A stretch of DNA of 64,000 nucleotides from Trematomus loennbergii (lineage: Eukaryota > Chordata > Actinopteri > Perciformes > Nototheniidae). The stretch covers positions 1-64,000 of the forward strand of contig JAAOOA010000272.1 in the NCBI GenBank assembly GCA_012861695.1. Reading direction: 5' to 3'. The notes beneath the pieces were generated by a model. The model searched no databases and was not told the origin of the DNA. It saw only the letters and a program-made list of their open reading frames with translations. Made by a program: the position numbers and the translations under genes. Positions 1-12,872 of this stretch are shown in pieces (position 1 is the first letter of the stretch; each line of letters begins with the position of its first letter).

Positions 1-1880
1 ACTTTTAAAATAAAGCTTTTCTTACTTTATTTTAGTTTGTATCGAAATATAAGTGCACTTCTAAATCGAAAAGAAAAGTCGAATTCAGTAGTTTTTTTTA
101 CTTTTCAACCGTATTATTATTATTATTATTATTATTTATGATAAATGATTAAAATACACTGTAATGCACCCACAAACAGCACCACAGCCTGTCTGTATTT
201 ATATGTTTCTAGTTTCCTCTAGCTTTATTCCTCTTAGCCACACGCACTTCATTGATTTTCCTTCCAAGCGATAATTCCTAACAAGCCTGTTAAGAGGACA
301 AGGACATCGATTGAACCTACGATCAAGCTGTCAAAAGATAATTGGAATATAAGATTCAAAGGCTATTTTTGCTCCTAGAAGCCTCATCAGGACTGTAACC
401 CTGGACCTTTTGCTCTGTTGTTCCTCGTGTAATAACATGCAATTATTTTTTCTTTTTCTGCAATCTCAAGAGAACTCAGGTCCAACATAAATCCACCTTG
501 TGTGAGTCCTTTCTGTGTAATCACTGCGGACCAGGAGTCATTTCATGTGGAGATTGTGGGCGGGTGTAATGGGGTTGGGTGACAGGTGGAGGGCATCGAT
601 GTAAATGTCAACATGGATTTAAATTACAGGGTTCAGATGGTACCACGACGATCTTCATTATACTGGGTAATAGGTTCATGTTCATAACGTGACACGAATG
701 GGGCGAAGCCTGTGAGCTAGTTCAGGCAGTCAACTCGAGCACTTATGCTGCATTCATACATAACGCCCCTTGCCACTCTACAACCAACCAAACAGAGTCT
801 CCTTAATATGCCGCTCTATTTAACCTGCCAGATATCTCTCCATGCATTGCTTGCTGCTGCTATTGTTGCAGCTACTTCTACATCGCTGCTGCTTGCCCCA
901 CCACCACCCCAGCTTCCACCTGTAGGCTCGGGGGGGTTAGTTATTTAATCATCACTCATCATGCTATGTATATCTGTGGAGTGATGAGGCCTGAGCCTAG
1001 ACGCTCAACTATATGCTGCTTCTAATACACATGTTAAAGAAAACACGTGAGTTGTCTGACTGAATTGCTATAAGAGGGGGAGAAAAGCCTGTTTGAATTC
1101 AATATGCATCCTTAATTAGACGGCAAACCAAAGAAAAGGCTGCATATCCAACTCTAAACTCTACAGGCTGAATGCGCAACTCATTAAGAAGTGCAATGTG
1201 GAAAAACGATATCAGTTTGTTTAGCATTTAGCAAGAAAACAAGCAGAAAATGTACCTAGTTTGCATAGTTCTCATTAAGATTAATAAAGAATACAAATAC
1301 ATAGCTTTCTCCAAACACAATGTTCTTTTAAAATGCTAATAAATATATGTTTTTCTTTCTCTGTATTTCACAAGTTGTACTAAATATTGTCCTAATGACT
1401 AGCATTCAGCCTGTCTTCAGCAGAGTTTGTTGTTTGATATGAAGTTAGTTTGTTGTCTAAATCAGGATGCATATTGGTTGCAAACAGGCTTTAATTCCCC
1501 TCTGGCATTGTGGGAATTAATTGAAATAAGTGGTCAAATATAATTTCCTGTTATTTGCATCAACCTGAAGGAACTCCTAGATTAGAGGATGATTTATGCA
1601 GCAATAGAAAATACCTTATCTTTAAAAAAAAAAAAAAGCGTATTATTCACTGCTGGCCCAGAAACAAATGTTCAGAGCCAACATGAACAAAGGAAGGAAA
1701 TCATACGCACGGCTTGAAGTCTGTTCCAAGAACTCAAAGTAATCAGAGAAACTTGAAAAGTCTTTGTGTGGACAGATGAGTTCATGGCATCCAGAGGTCA
1801 GCCAAGGTCAACACTGTGATTAGTAAACTCTGATTATTGAATGTGTGGCATTGTTTCTTCAGCCTTACAATGGACTGAGT
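1..1880. other. Single-copy flank, no gene recognised
   Basis: This AT-rich stretch is not repeated elsewhere in the window. It contains a (TTA)n microsatellite near 111-137 and an A-run near 1622. A short open frame at 745-948 has no recognisable domain and no codon structure that I trust. I see no exon, RNA gene or transposon end here. Confidence 0.5.
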
Positions 1881-3614
1881 AGTGTCTCTACTTTAAAGAG
1901 TCCTCTCCTGCTGATGTTCAGGTGTATATCAGTATGTAGTGTGTCTACTTTAAAGAGTCCTCTCCTGCTGATGTTCAGGTGTATATCAGTATGTAGTGTC
2001 TCTACTTTAAAGAGTCCTCTCCTGCTGATGTTCAGGTGTATATCAGTATGTAGTGTCTCTACTTTAAAGAGTCCTCTCCTGCTGATGTTCAGGTGTATAT
2101 CAGTATGTAGTGACTCTACTTTAAAGAGTCCTCTCCTGCTGATGTTCAGGTGTATCAGTATGTAGTGTCTCTACTTTAAAGAGTCCTCTCCTGCTGATGT
2201 TCAGGTGTATATCAGTATGTAGTGTCTCTACTTTAAAGAGTCCTCTCCTGCTGATGTTCAGGTGTATATCAACATGTAGTGTCTCTACTTTAAAGAGTCC
2301 TCTCCTGCTGATGTTCAGGTGTATATCAGTATGTAGCGTCTCTACTTTAAAGAGTCCTCTCCTGCTGATGTTCAGGTGTATATCAGTATGTAGTGTCTCT
2401 ACTTTAAAGAGTCCTCTCCTGCTGATGTTCAGGTGTATATCAGTATGTAGTGTCTCTACTTTAAAGAGTCCTCTCCTGCTGATGTTCAGGTGTATATCAG
2501 TATGTAGTGACTCTACTTTAAAGAGTCCTCTCCTGCTGATGTTCAGGTGTATATCAGTATGTAGTGTCTCTACTTTAAAGAGTCCTCTCCTGCTGATGTT
2601 CAGGTGTATATCAGTATGTAGTGTCTCTACTTTAAATAGTCCTCTCCTGCTGATGTTCAGGTGTATATCAGTATGTAGTGTCTCTACTTTAAAGAGTCCT
2701 CTCCTGCTGATGTTCAGGTGTATATCAGTATGTAGTGTCTCTACTTTAAAGAGTCCTCTCCTGCTGATGTTCAGGTGTATATCAGCATGTAGTGTCTCTA
2801 CTTTAAAGAGTCATCTCCTGCTGATGTTCAGGTGTATATCAGTATGTGGTGTCTCTACTTTAAAGAGTCCTCTCCTGCTGATGTTCAGGTGTATATCAGT
2901 ATGTAGTGTCTCTACTTTAAAGAGTCCTCTCCTGCTGATGTTCAGGTGTATATCAGTATGTAGTGTCTCTACTTTAAAGAGTCCTCTCCTGCTGATGTTC
3001 AGGTGTATATCAGGATGTAGTGTCTCTACTTTAAAGAGTCCTCTCCTGCTGATGTTCAGGTGTATATCAGTATGTAGTGTCTCTACTTTAAAGAGTCCTC
3101 TCCTGCTGATGTTCAGGTGTATATCAGTATGTAGTGTCTCTACTTTAAAGAGTCCTCTCCTGCTGATGTTCAGGTGTATATCAGTATGTAGTGACTCTAC
3201 TTTAAAGAGTCCTCTCCTGCTGATGTTCAGGTGTATATCAGTATGTAGTGTCTCTACTTTAAAGAGTCCTCTCCTGCTGATGTTCAGGTGTATATCAGTA
3301 TGTAGTGTCTCTACTTTAAAGAGTCCTCTCCTGCTGATGTTCTGGTGTATATCAGTATGTAGTGTCTCTACTTTAAAGAGTCCTCTCCTGCTGATGTTCA
3401 GGTGTATATCAGTATGTAGTGTGTCTACTTTAAAGAGTCCTCTCCTGCTGATGTTCAGGTGTATATCAGTATGTAGTGTCTCTACTTTAAAGAGTCCTCT
3501 CCTGCTGATGTTCAGGTGTATATCAGTATGTAGTGTCTCTACTTTAAAGAGTCCTCTCCTGCTGATGTTCAGGTGTATATCAGTATGTAGTGTCTCGACT
3601 TTAAAGAGTCCTCT
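1881..3614. repeat. 57-bp minisatellite, about 30 units
   Basis: A head-to-tail array with a 57-bp period begins with agtgtctctactttaaagag and ends in a partial unit at 3589-3614. Counting gives 30 complete units plus part of one. Units differ by single substitutions, for example tgtctct versus tgactct. One unit near 2145-2160 is 55 bp because a 'ta' is missing. Since 57 is divisible by three, the plus strand reads open through the array as a 19-residue repeat, broken only at the 55-bp unit. I take this open frame as a by-product of the period: it has no promoter, no flanking exon structure and no homology I recognise. Confidence 0.95.
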
Positions 3615-4996
3615 GCAGATGGTTTGTTACAGGCAGCATATTTACTGTCAGACAGGGTTTATAATGAAAGACCTGGGTTCTCTGGTGGTCGGAGCAGCAG
3701 CTTCCCTGGAGGAGATTCAGCCCAGAGGCAAAACGGCTAAACCCAGACATTAAAAAGTGATAAATGATCAGAGCGGCGGTGACTGTGGAGAGGACACTCG
3801 TTTTGTATTCAAGTCAGGGACGTTGATTAGTTTAGAGAGTGGCTCTTTCAGGGAGTCTTTATCAGTGATGGGCGTTTCATAGCCTGAAGAAACACACTTT
3901 GAATAGAAGGACCTTCATTAGAGAATAATGGAGAATCCTTTTCAGCTAAATGACTGTAATGGCTCATGGGTCAAAGCTGATTCTAATATCAGAGAAAGCA
4001 AGATATTGAGGATCAAAAATGGTTTTATTGATAGGGAAACCTGCCTTTCATGAAGCATATTCAGTCTATACACCAACACTGAAACACATGAGCACATACT
4101 ACAATTTAAAAAAGCAGAAATAAAATCTGAGCTGACAGAAAATGCTCCGTTTTAGTTTAACACACAGTTAAGCTCACACACAATATTTGTCGTGGCTTCT
4201 TTCCTTGTCTTTCCATTAAGCCACTAGACGCCTTAAACAGACAGTTCTAACTCGTTTCTTTCCTTTAAATTACTCACAGTTTGAAGTGTTGATTGGCCTC
4301 CGATGGTTTAGATGATGTTGCGATGTGTTGCTCAAAATAAAATAACAAACTTTTGCACATGCAACAAAGAAAATAGGCCTTTACAATATTCAAAAGAAAT
4401 AAGCAAAACTCAAATAAAATAACAAACAACTTAGGTATTCTTTCTTTCTTGATAATGCTTATAACTTCATAACTTAAAGGGTACTTGTACGATTTGTATG
4501 TACGGTTAACAACTGTTCCTCGACGGCGTCTCTCAACAGGTTGCCCATCACTGTGGCTTTAGCGCAGGCGCCGTGGGAATTGTAGTCCTTTATAGTGCGT
4601 TGACTACAGACGTCACAATTAGGTGGCCTTTCTTATCAAATCAAAATACTGGCTCTAACACTATTGTATGAACATATAGGTTCACCTGCTGAAGTAAAAA
4701 CAGAACAAATGAAGCAAAGAAAACCATAAAGCAGATTCAGGCAGTAGAAGTATCGATTTACAATTAAAGTATTATCCTACAGAACAGTACAGCTTACAGA
4801 GAAGAGATAACATCTGATGCTTTTACAACAAACACTATATGCTCTGTTTAGTTTGTTACTAACACTGTAATCCTGCTTGTAATCCCCAATTTTAGAAATG
4901 TAATCTGATTAAGTCTGTTTTAATGCACCTGTAAGGGAATACATTAGGTTATTAGCACTAGTTTTTGCCTTTCCTGAATAAAAGTAAAGGACCAAC
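3615..4996. other. Single-copy flank between minisatellite and array
   Basis: No gene is recognised. Around 4480-4620 there is a GC-richer segment. On the minus strand it holds actacaattcccacggc, which resembles a ZNF143/SBS site, next to a CRE-like gacgtc. Nothing transcribed can be shown to depend on it. The boundary with the tandem array is near 4997, where homology to 7545 and 10827 begins. Confidence 0.4.
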
Positions 4997-5511
4997 TGTG
5001 GGGGAAACTTCTGAAGCAATAGGAGTCAGGACTCAGAGAGACACGAGGAGAGCTGGAGCTTTGATGGCAAACACTGACGGTTCATTTGGAGCTTCGGCCG
5101 GAGAATTCACAAGACACGTCACGGGCCACGAGTTGACCACACGGTAGAGATGCCACAATCAATTCTGTTGATGACCCCTCCTGTAGCTCCAGGGTTTAAC
5201 TAGTTCAGAGTGTAATAATCAACATTCTTCAATAGATAGACTAAACAGCTGAGGGACACTGAATCACATTTGTTGTCGCTTATGGCTCGAGGTCATCTAC
5301 ACCCAGAGAAGGATGTGTTCCAGGTGTCCCACATCAATAACTATCTCTGACAGAGAGTTGCCCGGTCACAAACTGGCCACATCAACAATATGTTAGGGCA
5401 GCCCCTCCTTATGGGAGATAACGGCTGCTCAAGGTTGGTCAGCTGCGTAAGAGGGCGAAGGAGGACATGCAGGGCAAATTATTCCCCAACACCAACTACT
5501 TTAACTTCTCA
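4997..5511. repeat. A0: truncated array copy, intron fragment only
   Basis: This roughly 515-bp block is homologous to 7545-8053 and about 10827-11250. In full unit U1 it is part of the intron between cenpc-like exons E4 and E3. It contains no exon. Its right end abuts the cenpc 3' flank at 5512 (tttaggtggag), the same junction as at 8054. It is therefore the leftmost remnant of the array. Confidence 0.75.
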
Positions 5512-5804
5512 TTTAGGTGGAGTTTTAGTGAAGTACTAAACTATATTTATGAATCAGAATACATTTTCCACCACTCTAAATGTGGTTGTAATAAAAGAGT
5601 TTCAGACTGAACGGCTCTGGTTGTTCTTGGTGCACACTGCCCCTCAGAGGATGAAGCAAGACATTTATAGTAGGAAATAAAACTTGAGAAACAGAAATCA
5701 TTTGAATTGTTTTATCACACAAACACAACAAACACAGCAAAGCACAGCAAAGGATCAAAAACAAATGTACATATTGTGTCCGGTCTGTTTTGTTTTAGTT
5801 TTAT

Positions 5805-6897
5805 TCATTCGGAGCTTTCTGAGATTATTCTTGTGAAGTAGAGAACCGCCGGCAGAGAACAGACGTTCTGGATGCTGTAAGCACTTCCTGTGGAAACAGA
5901 ACGGTACAAAATCATTAAAACCATCGAGGCACATCGGACAATTTACTGCTGAAGAAGAAAAAGGCTCTGGTTTCAGACAGGGGGTGAAAAGAGGTGCTGC
6001 AGCACAGGCAGTATGAGAACAAGAGCTTTTTGAACATTAAAGCATGGAGACATGTCCCAGTAGAGACACTACATACTAGGGGTGTTGAAATTAACCGTTT
6101 CTGCGATGCGGACGTGGACGATTCTGCATCGATGCAGTGACAGAACATAATCGATTATAGCGTAGTAACGTTGCTTCCTGATTTCACGGCCGCGGCTTTA
6201 CAATAACGTTTGTTTTTCTGTGACTTCAATATCAAATCGGTCGGTGACGCAGAGATCAGGGAACAGACGTGACAACGGCACATCGACTCCAAACACGGAG
6301 CAGTCGGCTTTATCCACCAACACAAGAACACCAGTCCAGAACCAACAGCAGAAGGACCCGCTCTGAATCGGTCCGTGTCGCTGCGGCTCAGAGACACAGG
6401 GATTTATGTTTTAAAAAGATACTCGCGTTACAATCATGTCAGGTTTTTGGTGGATTTAGTTAAGTCTTGGATTGCAGAGTATGAATGTCCTCTTGCTATT
6501 TTCAGACGATATATATAAGTGTGTTAAGTTTGTGAAGGCAGGAGGAAAAAGCTTCCGCGATCACCGTCTCCTCTCCGTTCCAAACCCCGGACAGGCTGAT
6601 AGTGACCTGATAGAAACGTTATTATTCACTTAATCACTGATTGAGATGATGAAGCTAACTTAATCTCCTACAATCATGGGATGTATGTAACAGTAAAACA
6701 GAGAATGTAAGTGTGCACCCACATGCTGTTGTAAATACTCCTGTTGTCTGCTGTGTTCAGACTCAAGTCAGGTTAGTGATGCCACATTCAGGACATTCAG
6801 TGTCCTTTTTTTTAACAGAAGACCGTTGTCAAGCCGATCGCCCGGCCCTGATAGCAGAACCACTCGAACTGATCCGGGAAGATCTCAGTACTACCTA
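5805..6897 (-). pseudogene. cenpc: cenpc 3'-end fragment in A1 (E1 and part of E3)
   Basis: Terminal exon E1 (5805-5887, 83 nt) is open from a good acceptor (tttccacag) to TGA and ends in ISESSE like the other copies. The next upstream piece is only the first 70 nt of the first cupin exon (6828-6897), cut by a deletion. Exon E2, which carries the cupin strand GQSFMVPCG, is missing. No domain can be completed, so this is a dead fragment beyond the 3' end of copy U1. Confidence 0.75.
6077..6827. mobile_element. hAT-like element, truncated copy in A1
   Basis: The left end taggggtgttgaaattaacc is the same as at 8617, 27027, 45678 and 63236. The right third is removed by the deletion that fuses this copy to the exon E3 remnant at about 6828. 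Confidence 0.6.
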
Positions 6898-8616
6898 CTG
6901 CAAAAAATGAACAGAAAAATGTATTTAAAGACCAAGAACTTTTGCCTAAAAATAGCATGATAGGTGACCTTTAAGACTATATAAATATATATAAAATAAT
7001 ATATTTTATTACATCATTGCCTCTGCAATGGATTATTATCGGATAGGGTAATAACTTCATAATTAACTACGTCTGGCAGCAGAAGTCTGGGGCAAATCAT
7101 TGCAAGTCTCATGAGATGCATTGTGGGACACGTTTTTTTTGTCAAACTGATGTAAGTGCCTGGCTTTGTTTTGTAATGAAAAAAGTCAAAAAGTGTCAAA
7201 AATAAATACAAATTTCTATTGAAACTATAACCTGTAAATATGAATAATAACTCTACTGCAGGTTGATTTGTTCGCTCAAACTATGCAAAGAATGGACTCA
7301 AATATATTTGGTTTGAATCGATTTTTTCCTAAACAAACAAGCGTCCACATGATACGATTCTATGTAATCTGTGAGTCTGGAGAAAATACAGTATTATCTT
7401 ATCGTATAGTATTGTAAGGTGGAAAGGCCCAGGTGAAATCACGCGTTTTCCTTTCATTATGTATGCAAATGGAACAGAAAAATACCCCACATGCAGACAG
7501 ATCTTTCTAAGAAACAGCATTCAGTCTTTTCTGCGTGTTTTATTGTGGGGGAAACTTCTGAAGCAATTGGAAACAGGACTCAGAGAGACACGAGGAGAGC
7601 TGGAGCTTTGATGGCAAACACTGACGGTTTATTTGGAGCTTCGGCCGGAGAATTCACAAGACATGTCACTGGCCACGATCTGACCACACGGTTGAGATGC
7701 CACAATCAATTTTGAAGAGCCTCCTGTAGCTCGAGGGTTTAACTAGTTCAGAGTGTAATAATCAACATTCTTCATTAGATAGACTAAACAGCTGAGGGAC
7801 ACTGAATCACATTTGTTGTCGCTTATGGCTTGAGGTCATCTACACCCGAGAAGGATGTGTTCCAGGTGTCCCACATCAATAACTATCTCTGACAGAGAGT
7901 TGCCCGGTCACAAACTGGCCAACATCAACAATATGTTAGGGCAGCCCCTCCTTATGGGAGATAACGGCTGCTCAAGGTTGGTCAGCTGCGTCAGAGGGCG
8001 AAGGAGGACAGCAGGGCAAATTATTCCCCAACACCAACTACTTTAACTTCTCATTTAGTGGAGTTTTAGTGAAGTACTAAACTATATTTATGAATCAGAA
8101 TACATTTTCCACACTCTAAATGTGGTTGTAATAAAAGAGTTTCAGACTGAACGGCTCTGGTTGTTCTTGGTGCACACTGCCCCTCAGAGGATGAAGCAAG
8201 ACATTTATAGTAGGAAATAAAACTTGAGAAACAGAAATCATTTGAATTGTTTTATCACACACAACAAACACACACAACAAACACAGCAAATCACAGCAAA
8301 GGATCAAAAACAAATGTACATATTGTGTGGTCTGTTTTGTTTTATTCATTCGGAGCTTTCTGAGATTATTCTTGTGAAGTAAGAACCGCCGGCAGAGAAC
8401 AGACGTTCTGGATGCTGTAAGCACTTCCTGTGGAAACAGAACGGTACAAAATCATTAAAACCATCGAGGCACATCGGACAATTTACTGCTGAAGAAGAAA
8501 AAGGCTCTGGTTTCAGACAGGGGGTGAAAAGAGGTGCTGCAGCACAGGCAGTATGAGAACAAGAGCTTTTTGAACATTAAAGCATGGAGACATGTCCCAG
8601 TAGAGACACTACATAC

Positions 8617-9675
8617 TAGGGGTGTTGAAATTAACCGTTTCTGCGATGCGGACGTGGACGATTCTGCATCGATGCAGTGACAGAACATAATCGATTATAG
8701 CGTAGTAACGTTGCTTCCTGATTTCACGGCCGCGGCTTTACAATAACGTTTGTTTTTCTGTCACTTGAATATCAAATCGGTCGGTGACGCAGAGATCAGG
8801 GAACAGACGTGACAACGGCACATCGACTCCAAACACGGAGCAGTCGGCTTTATCCACCAACACAAGAACACCAGTCCAGAACCAACAGCAGAAGGACCCG
8901 CTCTGAATCGGTCCGTGTCGCTGCGTCTCAGAGACACAGGGATTTATGTTTTTAAAAAGATACTCGCGTTACAATCATGTCAGGTTTTTGGTGGATTTAG
9001 TTAAGTCTTGGATTGCAGAGTATGAATGTCCTCTTGCTATTTTCAGACGATATATAAGTGTGTAAAGTTTGTGAAGGCAGGAGGAAAAAGCTTCCGCGAT
9101 CACCGTCTCCTCTCCGTTCCTCCAAACCCCGGACAGGCTGATAGTGACCTGATAGAAACGTTATTATTCACTTAATCCTGATTGAGATATGAAGCTAACT
9201 TAATCTCCTACAATCATGGGATTAATGTAAATTCAGTAAAACAGAGAATGTAAGTGTGCACCCACATGCTGTTGTAAATACTCCTGTTGTCTGCTGTGTT
9301 CAGACTCAAGTCAGGTGTGTGATGCCACATTCAGGACATTCAGTGTCCTTTTTTAAACAGAAGAGCGTTGCTAGAAGCTGCAGCTAGACGGCAGAAGCAT
9401 TCGTTTTTGAGGACGGAACAACTTCACACACAGATACTGTATAGGGAGGCTAGACCTATACAATTGATTTACTTTGGTTTATAAATTAATGCCAATACAT
9501 TTATGTTATTGATTTCTGAAGCACTTTCTAAATAATAATAATTACTACATGTATTCATTGATGAAAAAGAAGCCATGTGCAGTAATATAGAAAATTGAGG
9601 ATGCAACGCATTGGTATGAATCGAATCGGTGACAGGATAATCGAATCGTGAGACCAGTGAAGATGCACAGCCCTA
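8617..9675. mobile_element. hAT-like non-autonomous element in E2/E1 intron (U1)
   Basis: The ends are taggggtgttg and cacagcccta. Flanks ctacatac and ctaaatac match at 7 of 8 bases, as expected of an old 8-bp hAT target duplication. The same insertion is at 27027-28093 (U2) and 45678-46733 (U3), begins at 63236 (U4) and is truncated at 6077 (A1), so it predates the whole array. The interior has no intact transposase. Confidence 0.75.
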
Positions 9676-10220
9676 CTAAATACTGATATGAAAATGAGCA
9701 GAATGGGGCCTCTTCAGAACAGACTAAGGTTGTGTTTTAAGTGTGTAATTGTACCCTGTGTAAAGTGTCCCTTAAGTACCCTTAAATGCGCGTTATAAAT
9801 CAAATGTATTATTATCATTATTATATTACCGCATGGCACCATGAAGGATTGTCCAGGGTTGAAGCGGGATTCCCTGCCGTTGATGGTCACACTCACAGAG
9901 CTTGTTAATAAGTTAAAAACCTTTATAAAGAAAAACAATGACAGAAATGATTAGTATTAAGACACTAGAGAGGACAGTGAGTATAACGCAGAGATGTGGG
10001 AGGGTACTGACGTTGGCGGCGCTGTGGTCCACCAGCAGAGGTTTCTTCATGAAGGAGCCCAGCAGCATCTTCCCGTTGCAGATTGATCCGCTGTTAACGT
10101 CCATCGTCAAGCCGATCGCCCGGCCCTGATAGCAGAACCACTCGAACTGATCCGGGAAGATCTCAGTACTACCTACTGCGAAAAATGAACAGAAAAATGT
10201 ATTTAAAGACCAAGAACTTT

Positions 10221-11250
10221 TGCCTAAAAATAGCATGATAGGTGACCTTTAAGACTATATAAATATATATAAAATAATGTATTTTATTACATCATTGCCT
10301 CTGCAATGGATTATTATCGGATAGGGTAATAACTTCATAATTAACTACGTCTGGCAGCAGAAGTCTGGGGCAAATCATTGCAAGTCTCATGAGATGCATT
10401 GTGGGACACGTTTTTTTTGTCAAACTGATGTAAGTGCCTGGCTTTGTTTTGTAATGAAAAAAGTCAAAAAGTGTCAAAAATAAATACAAATTTCTATTGA
10501 AACTATAACCTGTAAATATGAATAATAACTCTTTACTGCAGGTTGATTTGTTCGCTCAAACTATGCAAAGAATGGACTCAAATATATTTGGTTTGAATCG
10601 ATTTTTTCCTAAACAAACAAGCGTCCACATGATACGATTCTATGTAATCTGTGAGTCTGGAGAAAATACAGTATTATCTTATCGTATAGTATTGTAAGGT
10701 GGAAAGGCCCAGGTGAAATCACGCTTTTTCCTTTCATTATGTATGCAAATGGAACAGAAAAATACCCCACATGCAGACAGATCTTTCTAAGAAACAGCAT
10801 TCAGTCTTTTCTGCGTGTTTTATTGTGGGGGAAACTTCTGAAGCAATTGGAAACAGGACTCAGAGAGACACGAGGAGAGATGGAGCTTTGATGGCAAACA
10901 CTGACGGTTTATTTGGAGCTTCGGCCGGAGAATTCACAGACATGTCACGGGCCACGATCTGACCACACGGTTGAGATGCCACCATCAATTCTGAAGAGCC
11001 TTTCTCTCGTAGGACCTTTGACTAGTTTGCTTGAGAGTAATCAACATTCTTCAATAGATAGACTAAACAGCTGGGGAAACTGAATCAACTTTAGTTGTCG
11101 GCTATGGCTCGGGGTCATCTACACCCCGAGAAGGATGTGTTCCAGGTGTCCCACAACAATAACTATCTCTGACCGAGAGTTGCCCGGTCACAAACTGGTA
11201 ACAACAGCAATATGCTAGGGCAGCCCTTCCTTAAGGGAGATAAGGTTGGC
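10221..11250. other. E4/E3 intron of U1, repeat-rich
   Basis: This stretch is intronic with respect to the cenpc copy. The part from 10221 to 10826 is near-identical to 6945-7544 in A1. The rest is the block also present as A0 and in A1. U2 and U3 instead carry a different repeat here, ending in cctttaagggagataacgg. No exon is visible. Confidence 0.6.
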
Positions 11251-12872
11251 ATCTGCGTCAGAGGGCAAAAGGTAAACATGTATACAGAATTATTCCCTGA
11301 CATTTATATTTATATATATTTCCTCACCTTTGACAGGCAGCGCCCAGAGGTTCTTGAACCACTCGGACAGGTTGGCTTTGTCCTTGGTCAGCAGGGTTAT
11401 CGGTTTGAGCGGAGGAGCGCACAGATCTGACAGAGAGAGAGCCACCTGCACTGTGGAATTCGGCAAAACTGGAACAAAGGAAAGAAGATACCATTATATA
11501 AAATGAAAGAGGGATGGGTAACGACTAAACCAGCAGATGGAGCTGTTTCTACTGGTAGCATCAGATACATATTGACGCTATATTTGATTATTTAATTAAT
11601 ACTGTGGTGGATATTTTGAATTATGGTTCTCTTTGTCCAGTGTCGAGGCCTGATATGGGAAATGTATCACTATCAGCGTTTCCACCAGGGGGGCGTCTTG
11701 CCGTCATTCGACGCCCTTATTCAGCTCGGAACGCCCTGAACTCGAGCCGTGGCGTCCAAAAAAAATTGAGAAGAAGATCGAGAGTTTTTATCGCTTGAAA
11801 TGACGAAAAGGAAAAAGGACAAGGACCTTAGGGCTGAACGATTAATCGATTTGAAATTGAAGTCGCGATTTGAAATGATGCAATTATCAAATCGCAAAGC
11901 CTGCGATTTTTTTTCTTATGTGTCAGTCATCCACACCAATCAGAAGTGCTGTGCTCCACATGTACCAGTCATTGTTAACCAATCAGAAGTGGCCCATGAT
12001 AGAAGGTGATAGACAGATTGATCCAATCACCTGCGTTTTTATTCCAGTTTATCAAAGTGTGATTATTATTCATTCCTTAATACCAATAGTCGTGGTTCCC
12101 CATCATAAACCTGACAACATTTTAAGGGTTGGTGTTAAGGAGGACATTGTGTGGGGAAAGAAACTTAGGGTTAGGTAAATATCTATCAAGAACATTTGGT
12201 ATACATTAAAGTATATTGTAAATTGTTAAATGTTTAAAAACATACTCAAAACATCCTCGTACTGCTCCGGAACAATCATGGAGGACAGCCCACTTCTCAA
12301 GAGCCTCGACCTGTGGGAAAATAGTGGGAAATATAAACGTATATCGACAGTAAGAGGGAGATATTAAGAGAGACTCAGACTCAGCCTCACCGATCCACTG
12401 AATGACGCTGTGGCCCCTCATCCTGGGGGCTGCTGTGGTGTATGAGGTCGTTAGGAGTACTGTGTACAGATAGAGAGAGATATAAAGATGGTTATATATC
12501 ACAAGTGTTGTGATAGAATTCAAATCAAGACGAAAAAATGTATTAGCAGAATAACCTAACTAACCAAAACATGGGAATACCTAACTGCGTTTTTTTGTCT
12601 TCTAATATTTAGTTTAGTTTTTTTTTGTATCTTTATCCGGTCATTGTGTCTTTGGATTAACTTAAAAACAGATTAAACAAGATATATCATTATATGATAA
12701 TGATAATATTTAAATACTATAACAATTATAATGACTATTATCATAATTATCTTAATTATCAGTTTACATAAAAATAGGATGAGTAATGAAACCGTCTTGT
12801 TATCTGAACATGGACTTGTAGGAATTTATTTGTTATGTTTTATTTTCACCCTGGAAATGGGTGTATGTATAT

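Larger units (their letters stand above)
5512..8053 (-). repeat. A1: truncated 2.5-kb array copy
   Basis: The block runs from the cenpc 3' flank through terminal exon E1 (5805-5887), a truncated hAT-like element (from 6077), a remnant of exon E3 (6828-6897) and the E3/E4 intron. An internal deletion with its junction near 6822-6828 removed exon E2 and most of E3. It is flanked on both sides by the same intron/3'-flank junction (5511/5512 and 8053/8054), the signature of a local tandem duplication smaller than the main unit. Confidence 0.8.

Noticed and set aside
2197..3753. A 518-codon open frame over the minisatellite as a gene
   Set aside because: The frame exists only because 57 is divisible by three. 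There is no promoter, splice structure or known domain, and the last 40 codons are unrelated flank.
4500..4620. ZNF143-like site with CRE-like motif as the promoter of a gene
   Set aside because: Similar actacaa(a/t)tccca motifs also occur inside a transposon at about 17345-17365, and no exon begins nearby.
5915..6148. Recurrent 76-80-residue minus-strand frames starting MFCHCIDAESSTSAS (also 8455, 26865, 45408, 63077) as a gene family
   Set aside because: They start inside the hAT-like element and run through intron into the reverse of the E1 region. Repetition follows the array, and the real frame there is cenpc exon E1.
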